A stretch of 64,000 bases of DNA, from the NCBI RefSeq assembly GCF_012275375.1, contig NZ_JAAZQJ010000001.1:62001-126000 (forward strand), in the 5' to 3' direction. The notes under the pieces are model-generated. The model saw only the letters and a program-made list of their open reading frames with translations. It had not been told where the DNA came from and did no database searches. The stretch is from Dyella sp. SG609 (GTDB lineage Bacteria; Pseudomonadota; Gammaproteobacteria; Xanthomonadales; Rhodanobacteraceae). Each line of letters starts with the position of its first letter. The stretch's first letter is position 1. The position numbers and the translations under genes are program-made. Positions 33,279-41,224 of this stretch are shown here, piece by piece.

Positions 33279-35048
33279 CTAGCGGGGCGCACGGAAATGG
33301 CTGCTGACATCCAGATTGACGTCGCGCGGGGACGGGAAGGGTGTGGTGGCCGCAGGTGAATGCGGTCCTGCACTTGCGCTTGTCGCCGCCGCGGCGATCT
33401 GGGGTTCCGCACGAGCGCGTTTGGTGGCACGTGAAGTGGAAGGGTCAGCAACGACCTGCGTTGTCTGCCTGCCGTGAACCGCGGCGGGCCGAGTCGGACC
33501 CGCGACAGTGCCGGCAGGCGGGGAATCCGCGCGCCTCCGCTTGGCGCTTCCAGACGCAGCGCCCGGGGGCGGCTGCTGTGACGCCGCGGAAGAGGCGCTT
33601 GCCGTCGCGGCCTGGTGGGTGGAGCGCGGCGCTGCGACGGAGGTGCCTGAAGCCGCCGCGGGTGGAGGCAGCGCCAGTGGCGGAGGTTGCATATAGCTGC
33701 CGCCGGCGATGGCTGCTCCGGTCGGACCGGTGGGATGACGCAAAGGCGAATGAGGCGCGTCGGGCAGCAAGTGCCGCCCGCTGTCCTGGAGATCGCCCAT
33801 CGCGCCGCCCATCAGGCGCATTACCGTGGCCTGATCGGCGGCGGACAGCGCGCGGTGATAGCGCGAGAGCTTGGTCTTGGCTGCGTTGCGATCGCTTTCA
33901 TAGGTCTTGCGCGCTCCCCGGTCCTTGAGCTTGCCCGCATCCTTGACCCTGGCGGCGCGTTCTCCGGGCGCCATGCTCATCACCATCAGCGCGGCCGAGG
34001 CTACGCCGGCCGAAGGGGGCGTCAGATCGGGCGCCCGCAGCATCTTCATCATCTGCACGCGATTGAAATCGTGTCCCGCAGCCTGGCCGGCGGTATGCGT
34101 ATCCGAGCCGCTATGTCCGGCCGCGCCGCCGCCGGGCACGCTGACGAAGGTTCTGCCCGTATCCGTACGCGCACCATCGCTGGCTTCCATGACGGGCCTG
34201 ACGTTGGCCTCGCGGATCTTCCCGCCGGAGAAATGGCGCAGCGCCGACTTGCTCTTGGTGGCGGGCAGGGTCGACTCCACCGCACCCTTGGTGCGGCCGG
34301 ACAGAAATACCGCCATGTCGGTGGGGGCAGCCGCTTCGTGGTATCCGGTGCTATGCGCGGACGCGGCCTTGGTCGGGTTGGAGGCGGCGCGGAATTCCGC
34401 CGAGGTGGTCTTGTTGCCCTTCACGATCTTTTCGGTGGCTTCCTTCTTGAACGCTCCGGCCTTGGCCTGCGAAGGCGTCAGTGTCCGGTCGTCCGCGGCG
34501 CGATAACGGGGCGCCATGGGCGGCCGCGACGCGGGAGTGAGGGGCGTCACCATCGGCGACAGCGTGCCTGCCGCGGCGGCGGTTGCCGCACGGCGCGGAT
34601 CATGTTGAGACGATACGGATCGAGTGGCCGGCGATGGCGTGCGCAAGCCCGCCGCCGGCATCGGCGACAGCGATCCCGGCGAGCTGACGGCGGCCGGTGT
34701 CGTCCCCATGCCTGCCAGCGCCCCGGATGAAGGCACCACGGGTGATGGTGACGAAGGAGGCATGTGCCGGGCGGGCAAAGACCCCGTGGCAGCCTGAGGC
34801 TTATGCGACATCGTCAACGGCGCCGCGGCGCCGAATGGGCGGGGCGGCACCAACGGCGTCGACGGCGGCATGCGGGTCAGGCCGGGTGACGCATGCGTCC
34901 TTGGCATGGGCGGCGGTAACCGCAGCGGGGGAGCGGTGGGTGGGGCAACGCCGCCAGGCGCACGGCCCGACGGCCGCGCGGCAGGGGGCGTGCCCTGCGG
35001 CTTGGCTGATCCCGAACCACCGCCTGCTGCGTCCGGCTTCCCTGGCAT
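33279..35048 (-). CDS. low-complexity protein of unknown function, paralogue A
   Basis: 589 residues from the ATG at 35046-35048. That start is chosen because the leader and ATGCCA align with the paralogue at 39008; earlier starts at 35063 and 35066 also exist. There is no Sec signal. Residues 1-180 are Pro/Ala/Ser-rich and contain two LSPM motifs (about 127 and 163). Residues about 180-455 form a conserved core shared with paralogue B: HSTGYHEAAAPTDMAVFL, ANVRPVMEASDGARTDT, GQAAGHDF, MGDLQDSGRHLLPDAPHSPL. A second disordered tail has basic clusters AKRRR and TKRAR and ends LDVSSHFRAPR. I do not recognise the family. The look is that of an exported or host-directed effector or a surface filament protein, but no secretion genes are adjacent. 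Confidence 0.7.
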   Translation of the reverse strand: MPGKPDAAGGGSGSAKPQGTPPAARPSGRAPGGVAPPTAPPLRLPPPMPRTHASPGLTRMPPSTPLVPPRPFGAAAPLTMSHKPQAATGSLPARHMPPSSPSPVVPSSGALAGMGTTPAAVSSPGSLSPMPAAGLRTPSPATRSVSSQHDPRRAATAAAAGTLSPMVTPLTPASRPPMAPRYRAADDRTLTPSQAKAGAFKKEATEKIVKGNKTTSAEFRAASNPTKAASAHSTGYHEAAAPTDMAVFLSGRTKGAVESTLPATKSKSALRHFSGGKIREANVRPVMEASDGARTDTGRTFVSVPGGGAAGHSGSDTHTAGQAAGHDFNRVQMMKMLRAPDLTPPSAGVASAALMVMSMAPGERAARVKDAGKLKDRGARKTYESDRNAAKTKLSRYHRALSAADQATVMRLMGGAMGDLQDSGRHLLPDAPHSPLRHPTGPTGAAIAGGSYMQPPPLALPPPAAASGTSVAAPRSTHQAATASASSAASQQPPPGAASGSAKRRRADSPPAGTVAGPTRPAAVHGRQTTQVVADPSTSRATKRARAEPQIAAAATSASAGPHSPAATTPFPSPRDVNLDVSSHFRAPR

Positions 35049-35190
35049 TGCCCTGATCCCCATCAAGGACCCCGAAGACTAATCGCGGTCGCCGCCGCCT
35101 GCCAGTGAGCCGGCGGCCGGTGCCGCCGGCACCGCGAGGCAGGCGCGCGAGCAAGTAATCTGGCGGCTCTGGCCCATGGGAGGAGTACCG

Positions 35191-37377
35191 ATGGCTCGCA
35201 CCGGCACGATGAAGGGGTTGCTGGCGGGCGTGCTGGCCGTGGCATCGTGCGCTGCCTATGCCGGCGCGGCTTTCGAAGTGGGGCCCGCACGCGCGGCGTT
35301 GCAGCGCCTGCTGCCGCATCATGCGCAGCAGATCGCGCTGGTCGCACTGCCGTCCGGCACGGAAGAGCGCTACCGCATTCGCGGCCTGGCGGGCCATATC
35401 GAGATCGCCGGCACATCGCCACTTGCGCTGCTGGCCGGCGCGGAGGCTTATCTCGAACACGTGCCGCAAGTGAGCATCGGCTGGCCGGGCGACAGCCTCG
35501 ACCGGCTGCCCGCCACGCTGCCTGCGCCGACGCATCCGATCGAAAGCCATGCGGTGGTGCCCGACCGATTCGCCCTCAACGACGTCGACGACGGTTATTC
35601 GGACGCCTATCTCGACTGGCCGGGATGGGAACACAAGATCGACCTGCTCGCATTGCGCGGCATCAACGAGGTGTTCGTGCCGGCGGGTGCGGAGGAGGTG
35701 TACCGCCGCGCGTTCCGTGAGTTCGGCTATAGCGATGATGAACTGCGCGCGTGGATCCCGGCACCCGCGCATCAGCCGTGGTGGCTGCTGCAGAACATGT
35801 CGGGTTTCGGCGGGCCGATATCGGCGCAACTGTTCGCGCAGCGAGTGGCATTGGGTCGCCGTATCGTCGAGCGCCTGCGCGAACTGGGCATGCAGCCGGT
35901 GCTGCCGGGTTATTTCGGCACGGTGCCGCCGGGCTTCGCGGCGAAGCAGCCCGGTGCGGCCCTGGTGCCGCAGGGCGAGTGGGTGGGATTCCAGCGGCCG
36001 GACTGGCTGGATCCGCGCGATGCGCATTTCGCCAAGGTGGCTGCTGCGTTCTATCGCCACCAGCGTGAGCTGTTCGGTGATGGTGTGCTGTACAAGATGG
36101 ATCTGTTGCACGAGGGCGGGCGCGCCGGTGACGTACCGGTGGGCGAGGCTGCGAAGAAAGTGTTCGCCGCGTTGGATGCCGCGCATCCTGCCGCGCGCTG
36201 GGTGCTGCTCGGCTGGCAGCACAATCCGCCGCATGCGGTGATGGCGGCGGTACCGCATGAGCGCCTGCTGATCGTCGATGGCCTGTCCGACCGCTACAAC
36301 GGCATCGACCGCAAACGCGATTGGGCGGGCGCGCCGTTCGCATTCGGCACCATTCCCAATTTCGGCGGCCACACCACGCTGGGGGCGAACGCCGGTGTGT
36401 GGATCCGGCGCTTCGCCGCGTGGCGGCGCGAGGATGCGGGCTCGCTGCGTGGCATCGCCTATATGCCGGAGGGCAGCGGCACCGATCCGGCCACATATGC
36501 GCTGTTCACGGCCCTGGCCTGGACGCCGGTGCCGGACGATGCGCCGCGCTGGTTCGAGCGCTATGCGGTGTACCGCTACGGCGGCGGCGGCGCTCATGCG
36601 CGCGCTGCGTGGCGGATCCTCGCGCAGACCGCTTATGCGATGCCGTCGGGCGAATGGTCGGAACCGCACGACGGTCTGTTTGGCGCAAGGCCGAGCCTGG
36701 ATGTACGCAGCGCGGCGACCTGGTCGCCCACCGCTGCGCGCTACGATCCCGCACGCTTCAACGGCGCCGTATGCGAGTTGCTCGAGGTGGCGCCGGCATT
36801 GCGCACCACCTCTGCGTATCGCCACGACCTGGTCGACATCACGCGGCAGGCGCTCAGCAATCAATCGCGGCTGCTGCTGCCGCGCATCAAGGCAGCCTAC
36901 GAAGCGAAAGACACGAAGCAGTTCCAGGCACTGACCACCGCATGGATGGACGACATGGCAATGCTCGACCGCCTGCTCGCCTCCGACCCCGACTTCCTGC
37001 TCGGCCGCTGGCTGATGCACGCAAAGGCCGCCGCGCGCGACGACGCCGAAGCGGCGCAGCTCGAATACGACCAGCGCTCGATCCTGGCCAGCTGGGGCGA
37101 CCGCTCGGGCGCCGACCGCGGCGGCTTGCACGACTATGCCAATCGCGAGCTGGCGGGCCTGGTCGGCGGGCTGTATGCGCAACGGTGGCGGCGTTTGTTC
37201 GACACGCTGCAGGATGGATTGAACGGCAGTCGGACGCAGCCGATCGATTGGTACGCGATGGAGCAGTCCTGGGCGCGCTCGCGCGAGCCGTACGTTACGG
37301 AACCCGCCGGCGATCCATGGCGCCTCGCCGGGGAGGTCGCGCATCGGTTGCGGCTCTGCGCCGCTGCCGGCGACTGA
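35191..37377 (+). CDS. exported GH89 alpha-N-acetylglucosaminidase
   Basis: 728 residues from the ATG at 35191, with GGGAGGAG (35178-35185) 5 bases upstream. A signal peptide ends AAYAGA. The domain order is that of NAGLU-type GH89: an N-terminal small domain (TSPLALLAGAEAYLEHV), the barrel (NDVDDGYSDAYLDWPGWEHK, IDLLALRGINEVFVPAGAEE, APAHQPWWLLQNMSGFGGPI, YKMDLLHEGG) and the C-terminal helical part with LHDYANRELAGL. GH89 removes alpha-linked GlcNAc from heparan sulfate-like chains or from mucin alpha-1,4-GlcNAc caps. It diverges from paralogue A and converges with paralogue B of the low-complexity pair. Confidence 0.92.
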   Translation: MARTGTMKGLLAGVLAVASCAAYAGAAFEVGPARAALQRLLPHHAQQIALVALPSGTEERYRIRGLAGHIEIAGTSPLALLAGAEAYLEHVPQVSIGWPGDSLDRLPATLPAPTHPIESHAVVPDRFALNDVDDGYSDAYLDWPGWEHKIDLLALRGINEVFVPAGAEEVYRRAFREFGYSDDELRAWIPAPAHQPWWLLQNMSGFGGPISAQLFAQRVALGRRIVERLRELGMQPVLPGYFGTVPPGFAAKQPGAALVPQGEWVGFQRPDWLDPRDAHFAKVAAAFYRHQRELFGDGVLYKMDLLHEGGRAGDVPVGEAAKKVFAALDAAHPAARWVLLGWQHNPPHAVMAAVPHERLLIVDGLSDRYNGIDRKRDWAGAPFAFGTIPNFGGHTTLGANAGVWIRRFAAWRREDAGSLRGIAYMPEGSGTDPATYALFTALAWTPVPDDAPRWFERYAVYRYGGGGAHARAAWRILAQTAYAMPSGEWSEPHDGLFGARPSLDVRSAATWSPTAARYDPARFNGAVCELLEVAPALRTTSAYRHDLVDITRQALSNQSRLLLPRIKAAYEAKDTKQFQALTTAWMDDMAMLDRLLASDPDFLLGRWLMHAKAAARDDAEAAQLEYDQRSILASWGDRSGADRGGLHDYANRELAGLVGGLYAQRWRRLFDTLQDGLNGSRTQPIDWYAMEQSWARSREPYVTEPAGDPWRLAGEVAHRLRLCAAAGD

Positions 37378-37418
37378 GCCGGATCGTCATCCGGTCGCGG
37401 CAGGCTGCGCGCGTACGG

Positions 37419-39008
37419 CTATTTGCGATCGGAACGGAACGAACTGGTGATGTCCATGGCGATGCCGCGGGCATCGGCGCCGGATCCGCCGGCCGCGGTG
37501 CTCGGCGTGGTCGGCGGCGTGGCGGTGGCGACGGTGGTCGTGGTGGTGGTCGTCGTGGCCAGTCTCGGGGGCGCGGTGACGACAGGCGTGCCGATCGTCG
37601 GCGTCTGGTGCGTGCTGGATGTCGACGACGAGCTCGACGAGCTGCTGGTGGGTATGGGCGCGAACGCGGACGGCGGCGGTGTCGGCGTAAGCACGGGCGG
37701 CATGGGCAGGTAGCCGCCGCCGCTGAGGGCGGCCCCGGTACCGCCGGTCGGATCGCGCAGCGGCGAGTGGGGACGGTCGGGCAGCAGGCGGCGGCCGCTG
37801 TCCTTGAGATCGCCCATGCCCTGCTTGGCCAGTTTCATCACGACGTTCTGCTCTTTCGGCGGCAGCGACTGGTAGTACGCGCCAAGCTTGCGCTTGGCGT
37901 CGTTCCTGCGCTCCTCGTAGCTCGAGCGGGCCTGCACGTCCTTGAGGTTGCCGGCGCCTTGCGCGGTGCTGGCGATCTGGCCCGGAGCGACGCTCATGAC
38001 CGTCATGGCGCCGGCGACGGTGCCTGCCACGCCGGAGGTGACGCCGGGTTCCTGCAGGGTGCGCATGCCCTGGTGGCGCAGGAAGTCGTGCGCCGCGGCC
38101 TGTCCCGTCGTCTTGACGCCGGAGCCGGTATGGCCCGCGGGCTTGCCGCCGGGCACGCTCAGCACGGTCTGCGCGGTATCCGTGCGCGCACCGTCGCTGG
38201 CTTCGGCGACGGGCCTGACGTTCGGTTCCAGGATCGTGCTGCCGGCGTACTTGGGCAGCACGCTGTTGCCGCTCCAGGCCGGCATGGTGGCCGTGCCGTC
38301 GGTGTTGACCTTGCGCCGCGACAGGAACCGCATGGCGTCCGTCGGCAGAAAGCTCTCGTGGTAGCCGCTGCTGTGCCCGGAGGTGGTCGGGTTGGACGGT
38401 GAGCGGAACTCGCTCTCGTCGATCGGCTTGGCCTGCACCACTTTTTCGGTGCCGGCGGGGCGGAAGCCGCCGGAAGAAGCCTGCCCCGAGGTCAACGTCT
38501 TGTCGGACGAGGCCTTGTAGCCAGGCATGGGCGACAGCGTCGGCGGCGCGGTCGGCGGCGGTGGCATCGGCGACAGCGAGCTCGATGGCGATGCTGCACC
38601 GGACGAGGTGGCCTGCGCGGTCGAATGCGTCGCGCCGCCATGCAAGGGCAGCATGGGCGAAAGCGCTGAGGAGGAGGTGGTGGACGAGGGCGGCGGCGTG
38701 GAGGTCGTCGATGCCGTGGTGGTGATCGAAGGCCGTGGCGCGCTGGCCGCGCCACTGCGTAACACGGGCGACAGCGTGGTCGGCCTGGGCGATGGGGTGA
38801 CCATGGGCGACAGCGTCGTACTGGATGTGCGCGTGGACGAGGTGGACGAATGCTGCAGTGGCTGCCCCGAGGTCGAAGACGACGACGAAGGCGTGGAACT
38901 GCGCGGGCGCCCGCCTCCCGAACCGCCGCTGCCAGAACCGCTCCCGCTCCCGCTCCCGCTGCCGGAGCCGCTGCCGCCCGTGCCAGAACTCCCTGTTCCG
39001 TGTGGCAT
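37419..39008 (-). CDS. low-complexity protein of unknown function, paralogue B
   Basis: 529 residues from the ATG at 39006-39008. It starts MPHGTGSSG followed by an unbroken Gly-Ser dipeptide run (about residues 12-28), then a Ser/Thr/Pro-rich stretch with four LSPM motifs and one LSPV (about 66-161). The core at about 163-440 matches paralogue A: HSSGYHESFLPTDAMRFL, PNVRPVAEASDGARTDT, GQAAAHDF, MGDLKDSGRRLLPDRPHSPL. Poly-Ser and poly-Thr tracts follow, and the end MDITSSFRSDRK resembles that of A. The DNA carries near-perfect hexanucleotide repeats in the Gly-Ser part. No signal peptide, membrane helix or catalytic motif is visible. The function is unknown. Confidence 0.7.
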   Translation of the reverse strand: MPHGTGSSGTGGSGSGSGSGSGSGSGSGGSGGGRPRSSTPSSSSSTSGQPLQHSSTSSTRTSSTTLSPMVTPSPRPTTLSPVLRSGAASAPRPSITTTASTTSTPPPSSTTSSSALSPMLPLHGGATHSTAQATSSGAASPSSSLSPMPPPPTAPPTLSPMPGYKASSDKTLTSGQASSGGFRPAGTEKVVQAKPIDESEFRSPSNPTTSGHSSGYHESFLPTDAMRFLSRRKVNTDGTATMPAWSGNSVLPKYAGSTILEPNVRPVAEASDGARTDTAQTVLSVPGGKPAGHTGSGVKTTGQAAAHDFLRHQGMRTLQEPGVTSGVAGTVAGAMTVMSVAPGQIASTAQGAGNLKDVQARSSYEERRNDAKRKLGAYYQSLPPKEQNVVMKLAKQGMGDLKDSGRRLLPDRPHSPLRDPTGGTGAALSGGGYLPMPPVLTPTPPPSAFAPIPTSSSSSSSSTSSTHQTPTIGTPVVTAPPRLATTTTTTTTVATATPPTTPSTAAGGSGADARGIAMDITSSFRSDRK

Positions 39009-39031
39009 GACCCTGATTCCCCCTCAAGGAC

Positions 39032-39049
39032 CCCGGAGGTTACTCCGGG
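39032..39049. other. short stem-loop in leader of paralogue B
   Basis: CCCGGAG-GTTA-CTCCGGG, a perfect 7-bp stem 24-41 bases upstream of the paralogue B start. It lies just outside the leader stretch conserved with paralogue A. Confidence 0.4.
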
Positions 39050-39192
39050 CCCGGGGCGCTCGCCAGGGCGCGGCAGCCGTGGGCATTCGCGCACGGCGGG
39101 GCCTGCCGGCCCGCGCTACCATCGAACGGCTTTCGCCCAGCCCGGACGCCACGCGGATGCGCCTCCATCCCCTGCCAGCCTGAGGAGTTCCC

Positions 39193-41061
39193 GTGCGGCG
39201 AAGAGCCTTCCTGCGCCTGAGTGCGCTCGCACCGTTGGGTGCATTGAGCCTGCGTGTCGACGCGGCAACCGCTCCGCCGAAGCATGCGGAGCCTGCGCCC
39301 GATGGCCGCGTCCATCGCTTCGCACTCGGCAAGCGCGAGTTTCTGCTGGATGGACGTCCATTCCAGATCCGCAGCGGCGAGATGCATCCGATCCGCGTGC
39401 CGGCGGAGTACTGGACGCAGCGCATCCGCATGGTCAAGGCGATGGGCCTGAACACGGTAGCCATCTATCTGATGTGGAACGCGCTGGAACAAGAACCCGG
39501 CGTGTTCGATCTGGAAAGCGGCAACCGCGACTTCGTGCGCTTCATCAAGCTGTGCCAGCAGGAAGGCATGTGGGTGTATCTGCGACCCGGTCCGTATGTC
39601 TGCGCCGAATGGGATTTCGGCGGGCTGCCGCCGTATCTGCTGCGCGAGCCTGACATCCGCGTGCGCGACAAGGACGATCCGCGCTACATGCGGGCAGTGG
39701 CGCGTTATCTGGACACGATCGCGCCGCATATCGCGCCGCTGATGGCGGACAAGGGCGGGCCGATCCTGATGGTGCAGGTGGAGAACGAGTACGCCTCGTT
39801 CGGCGGCGACCTGGCGTATCTGCAGCGGATCCAGGCGATGTGGCGCGAGCGCGGCATCGAGGGGCCGTTCTCCATTTCGGATGGGCTGGGCACGATCCAG
39901 AAGCAGCAGACGTATCTGCCCGGCAGCGCGCTGGGCCTGGACGGCGATACCGATTTCGCCGCGGCGCAGGCGGTCGCCGGCGAGGCGCCGGTGTGGGTGG
40001 GCGAGGGTTATCCCGGCTGGCTGACGCACTGGGGCGACCAGGAGTTCCAGCGCGGCGATTACGCGGCGACGCTGAAGAAGCTGATGGCCGAGGGGCGCTC
40101 GTTCAATCTGTACGTGGCGCATGGCGGCAGCAATTTCGGTTTCGGCGCGGGCGCCAATGCGGATGCCGATTACGGCAAGTTCGATCCGGTGATCACCAGC
40201 TACGACTACGGCGCGCCGATCGACGAGCGCGGCGCGGCGACGGCGGATTACCGCGAGTTCCGCCGCATCATCGGCGAGAAGCTGGCGCATCCGCTGCCGG
40301 CGGTTCCGGCGGCGCCGCCGGCGATGCGGTTCGCGAAGTTCGAGCTGCAGCCGTATGCGTCGCTGTGGGAGAACCTTACGCCGGCGAAGCCGCTCGATCA
40401 GGGGCCGGTGGCGAACGAGCTGCTGTTCGGGCAGGACCACGGCATGGTGCTGTATCGCGCGATGTCGCCGAAGGGCGGGCGCCTGTCCGTCGAAGGCGTG
40501 CGCGATTACGCGACCGTGTTCGGCGCGGGGCGTTATCTCGGCTACATCTCGCGCGTGCGCAAGCCGGGCTTGCGCGAGGCCACCTACGTGGAGGTGCCGG
40601 CGCCGCATGCGCAGGATGGCGAGGCGATCGAGATCCTGGTCGACAGCTTCGGGCACGTCGGCTATGGGCAGGCGATGGCGGACCGCAAGGGCATCGTGGG
40701 CGAGATACGGCTGGATGGCGAAGTGCAGCAGCACTGGTCGGCGCATGGTTTTCCGCTCGACGATGCTTATCTGGCGGGGCTGCGTCCGCTGGCGCGCAAG
40801 CCGGAGCGGCCGGGGCTGTTCTTCAAGGGCGCCCTGGCGCTGCAGAAGACGGCGGATACCTATCTGGACATGAGCGCCTGGGACAAGGGCTATGTGTGGG
40901 TGAACGGGCATCTGCTGGGAAGGTATTGGCGGATCGGGCCGCAGCAGCGGTTGTTCTGTCCGGCTTCGTGGTTGAAGGCGGGGGAGAACGAGGTGCTGGT
41001 GTTCGATATGCATCGTGTTGAAGCGGCGGCGATCGAAGGGTTCGAGCACCTGCACGCCTAG
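39193..41061 (+). CDS. exported GH35 beta-galactosidase
   Basis: 622 residues from a GTG with TGAGGAG 5 bases upstream. An Arg-rich signal (MRRRAFLRLSALAPLGALSL) indicates export. The GH35 barrel shows FQIRSGEMHPIRVPAEYW, YLRPGPYVCAEWDFGGLPPY, the acid/base Glu199 in MVQVENEYASF and the nucleophile Glu271 in VGEGYPGWLTHWG, followed by beta-domains with a jelly-roll (YVWVNGHLLGRYWRIGPQQ). It removes terminal beta-galactose, consistent with the galactose and amino-sugar theme of the locus. It diverges from paralogue B, the same arrangement as GH89 with paralogue A. Confidence 0.93.
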   Translation: MRRRAFLRLSALAPLGALSLRVDAATAPPKHAEPAPDGRVHRFALGKREFLLDGRPFQIRSGEMHPIRVPAEYWTQRIRMVKAMGLNTVAIYLMWNALEQEPGVFDLESGNRDFVRFIKLCQQEGMWVYLRPGPYVCAEWDFGGLPPYLLREPDIRVRDKDDPRYMRAVARYLDTIAPHIAPLMADKGGPILMVQVENEYASFGGDLAYLQRIQAMWRERGIEGPFSISDGLGTIQKQQTYLPGSALGLDGDTDFAAAQAVAGEAPVWVGEGYPGWLTHWGDQEFQRGDYAATLKKLMAEGRSFNLYVAHGGSNFGFGAGANADADYGKFDPVITSYDYGAPIDERGAATADYREFRRIIGEKLAHPLPAVPAAPPAMRFAKFELQPYASLWENLTPAKPLDQGPVANELLFGQDHGMVLYRAMSPKGGRLSVEGVRDYATVFGAGRYLGYISRVRKPGLREATYVEVPAPHAQDGEAIEILVDSFGHVGYGQAMADRKGIVGEIRLDGEVQQHWSAHGFPLDDAYLAGLRPLARKPERPGLFFKGALALQKTADTYLDMSAWDKGYVWVNGHLLGRYWRIGPQQRLFCPASWLKAGENEVLVFDMHRVEAAAIEGFEHLHA

Positions 41062-41062
41062 C

Positions 41063-41198
41063 CGTCATTCCGGCGTAGGCCGGAATCCAGTAGCGACAGT
41101 GTTGGATTGTCGCGTCATCGCCCAAAAGCGAAATGCGTGGCGATATCGCGACAATCGAGCCCCGACGTCACTGGATTCCGGCCTGCGCCGGAATGACG
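41063..41198. repeat. MITE-like palindromic element, copy 1
   Basis: The ends are inverted: CGTCATTCCGGCGTAGGCCG then GAATCCAGT at 41063-41091, and ACTGGATTCCGGCCTGCGCC then GGAATGACG at 41170-41198. A nested pair GATTGTCGCG (41105-41114) / CGCGACAATC (41147-41156) lies inside. It sits between the convergent GH35 and porin genes, and a second copy is at 52343. Confidence 0.8.
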
Positions 41199-41224
41199 AG
41201 GATTGAGAGGTTGTCGCGGTCCCG

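Noticed and set aside
34801-37344. 847-codon minus-strand frame opposite GH89
   Set aside because: The GH89 enzyme on the plus strand is complete with family motifs; the antisense translation has no features.
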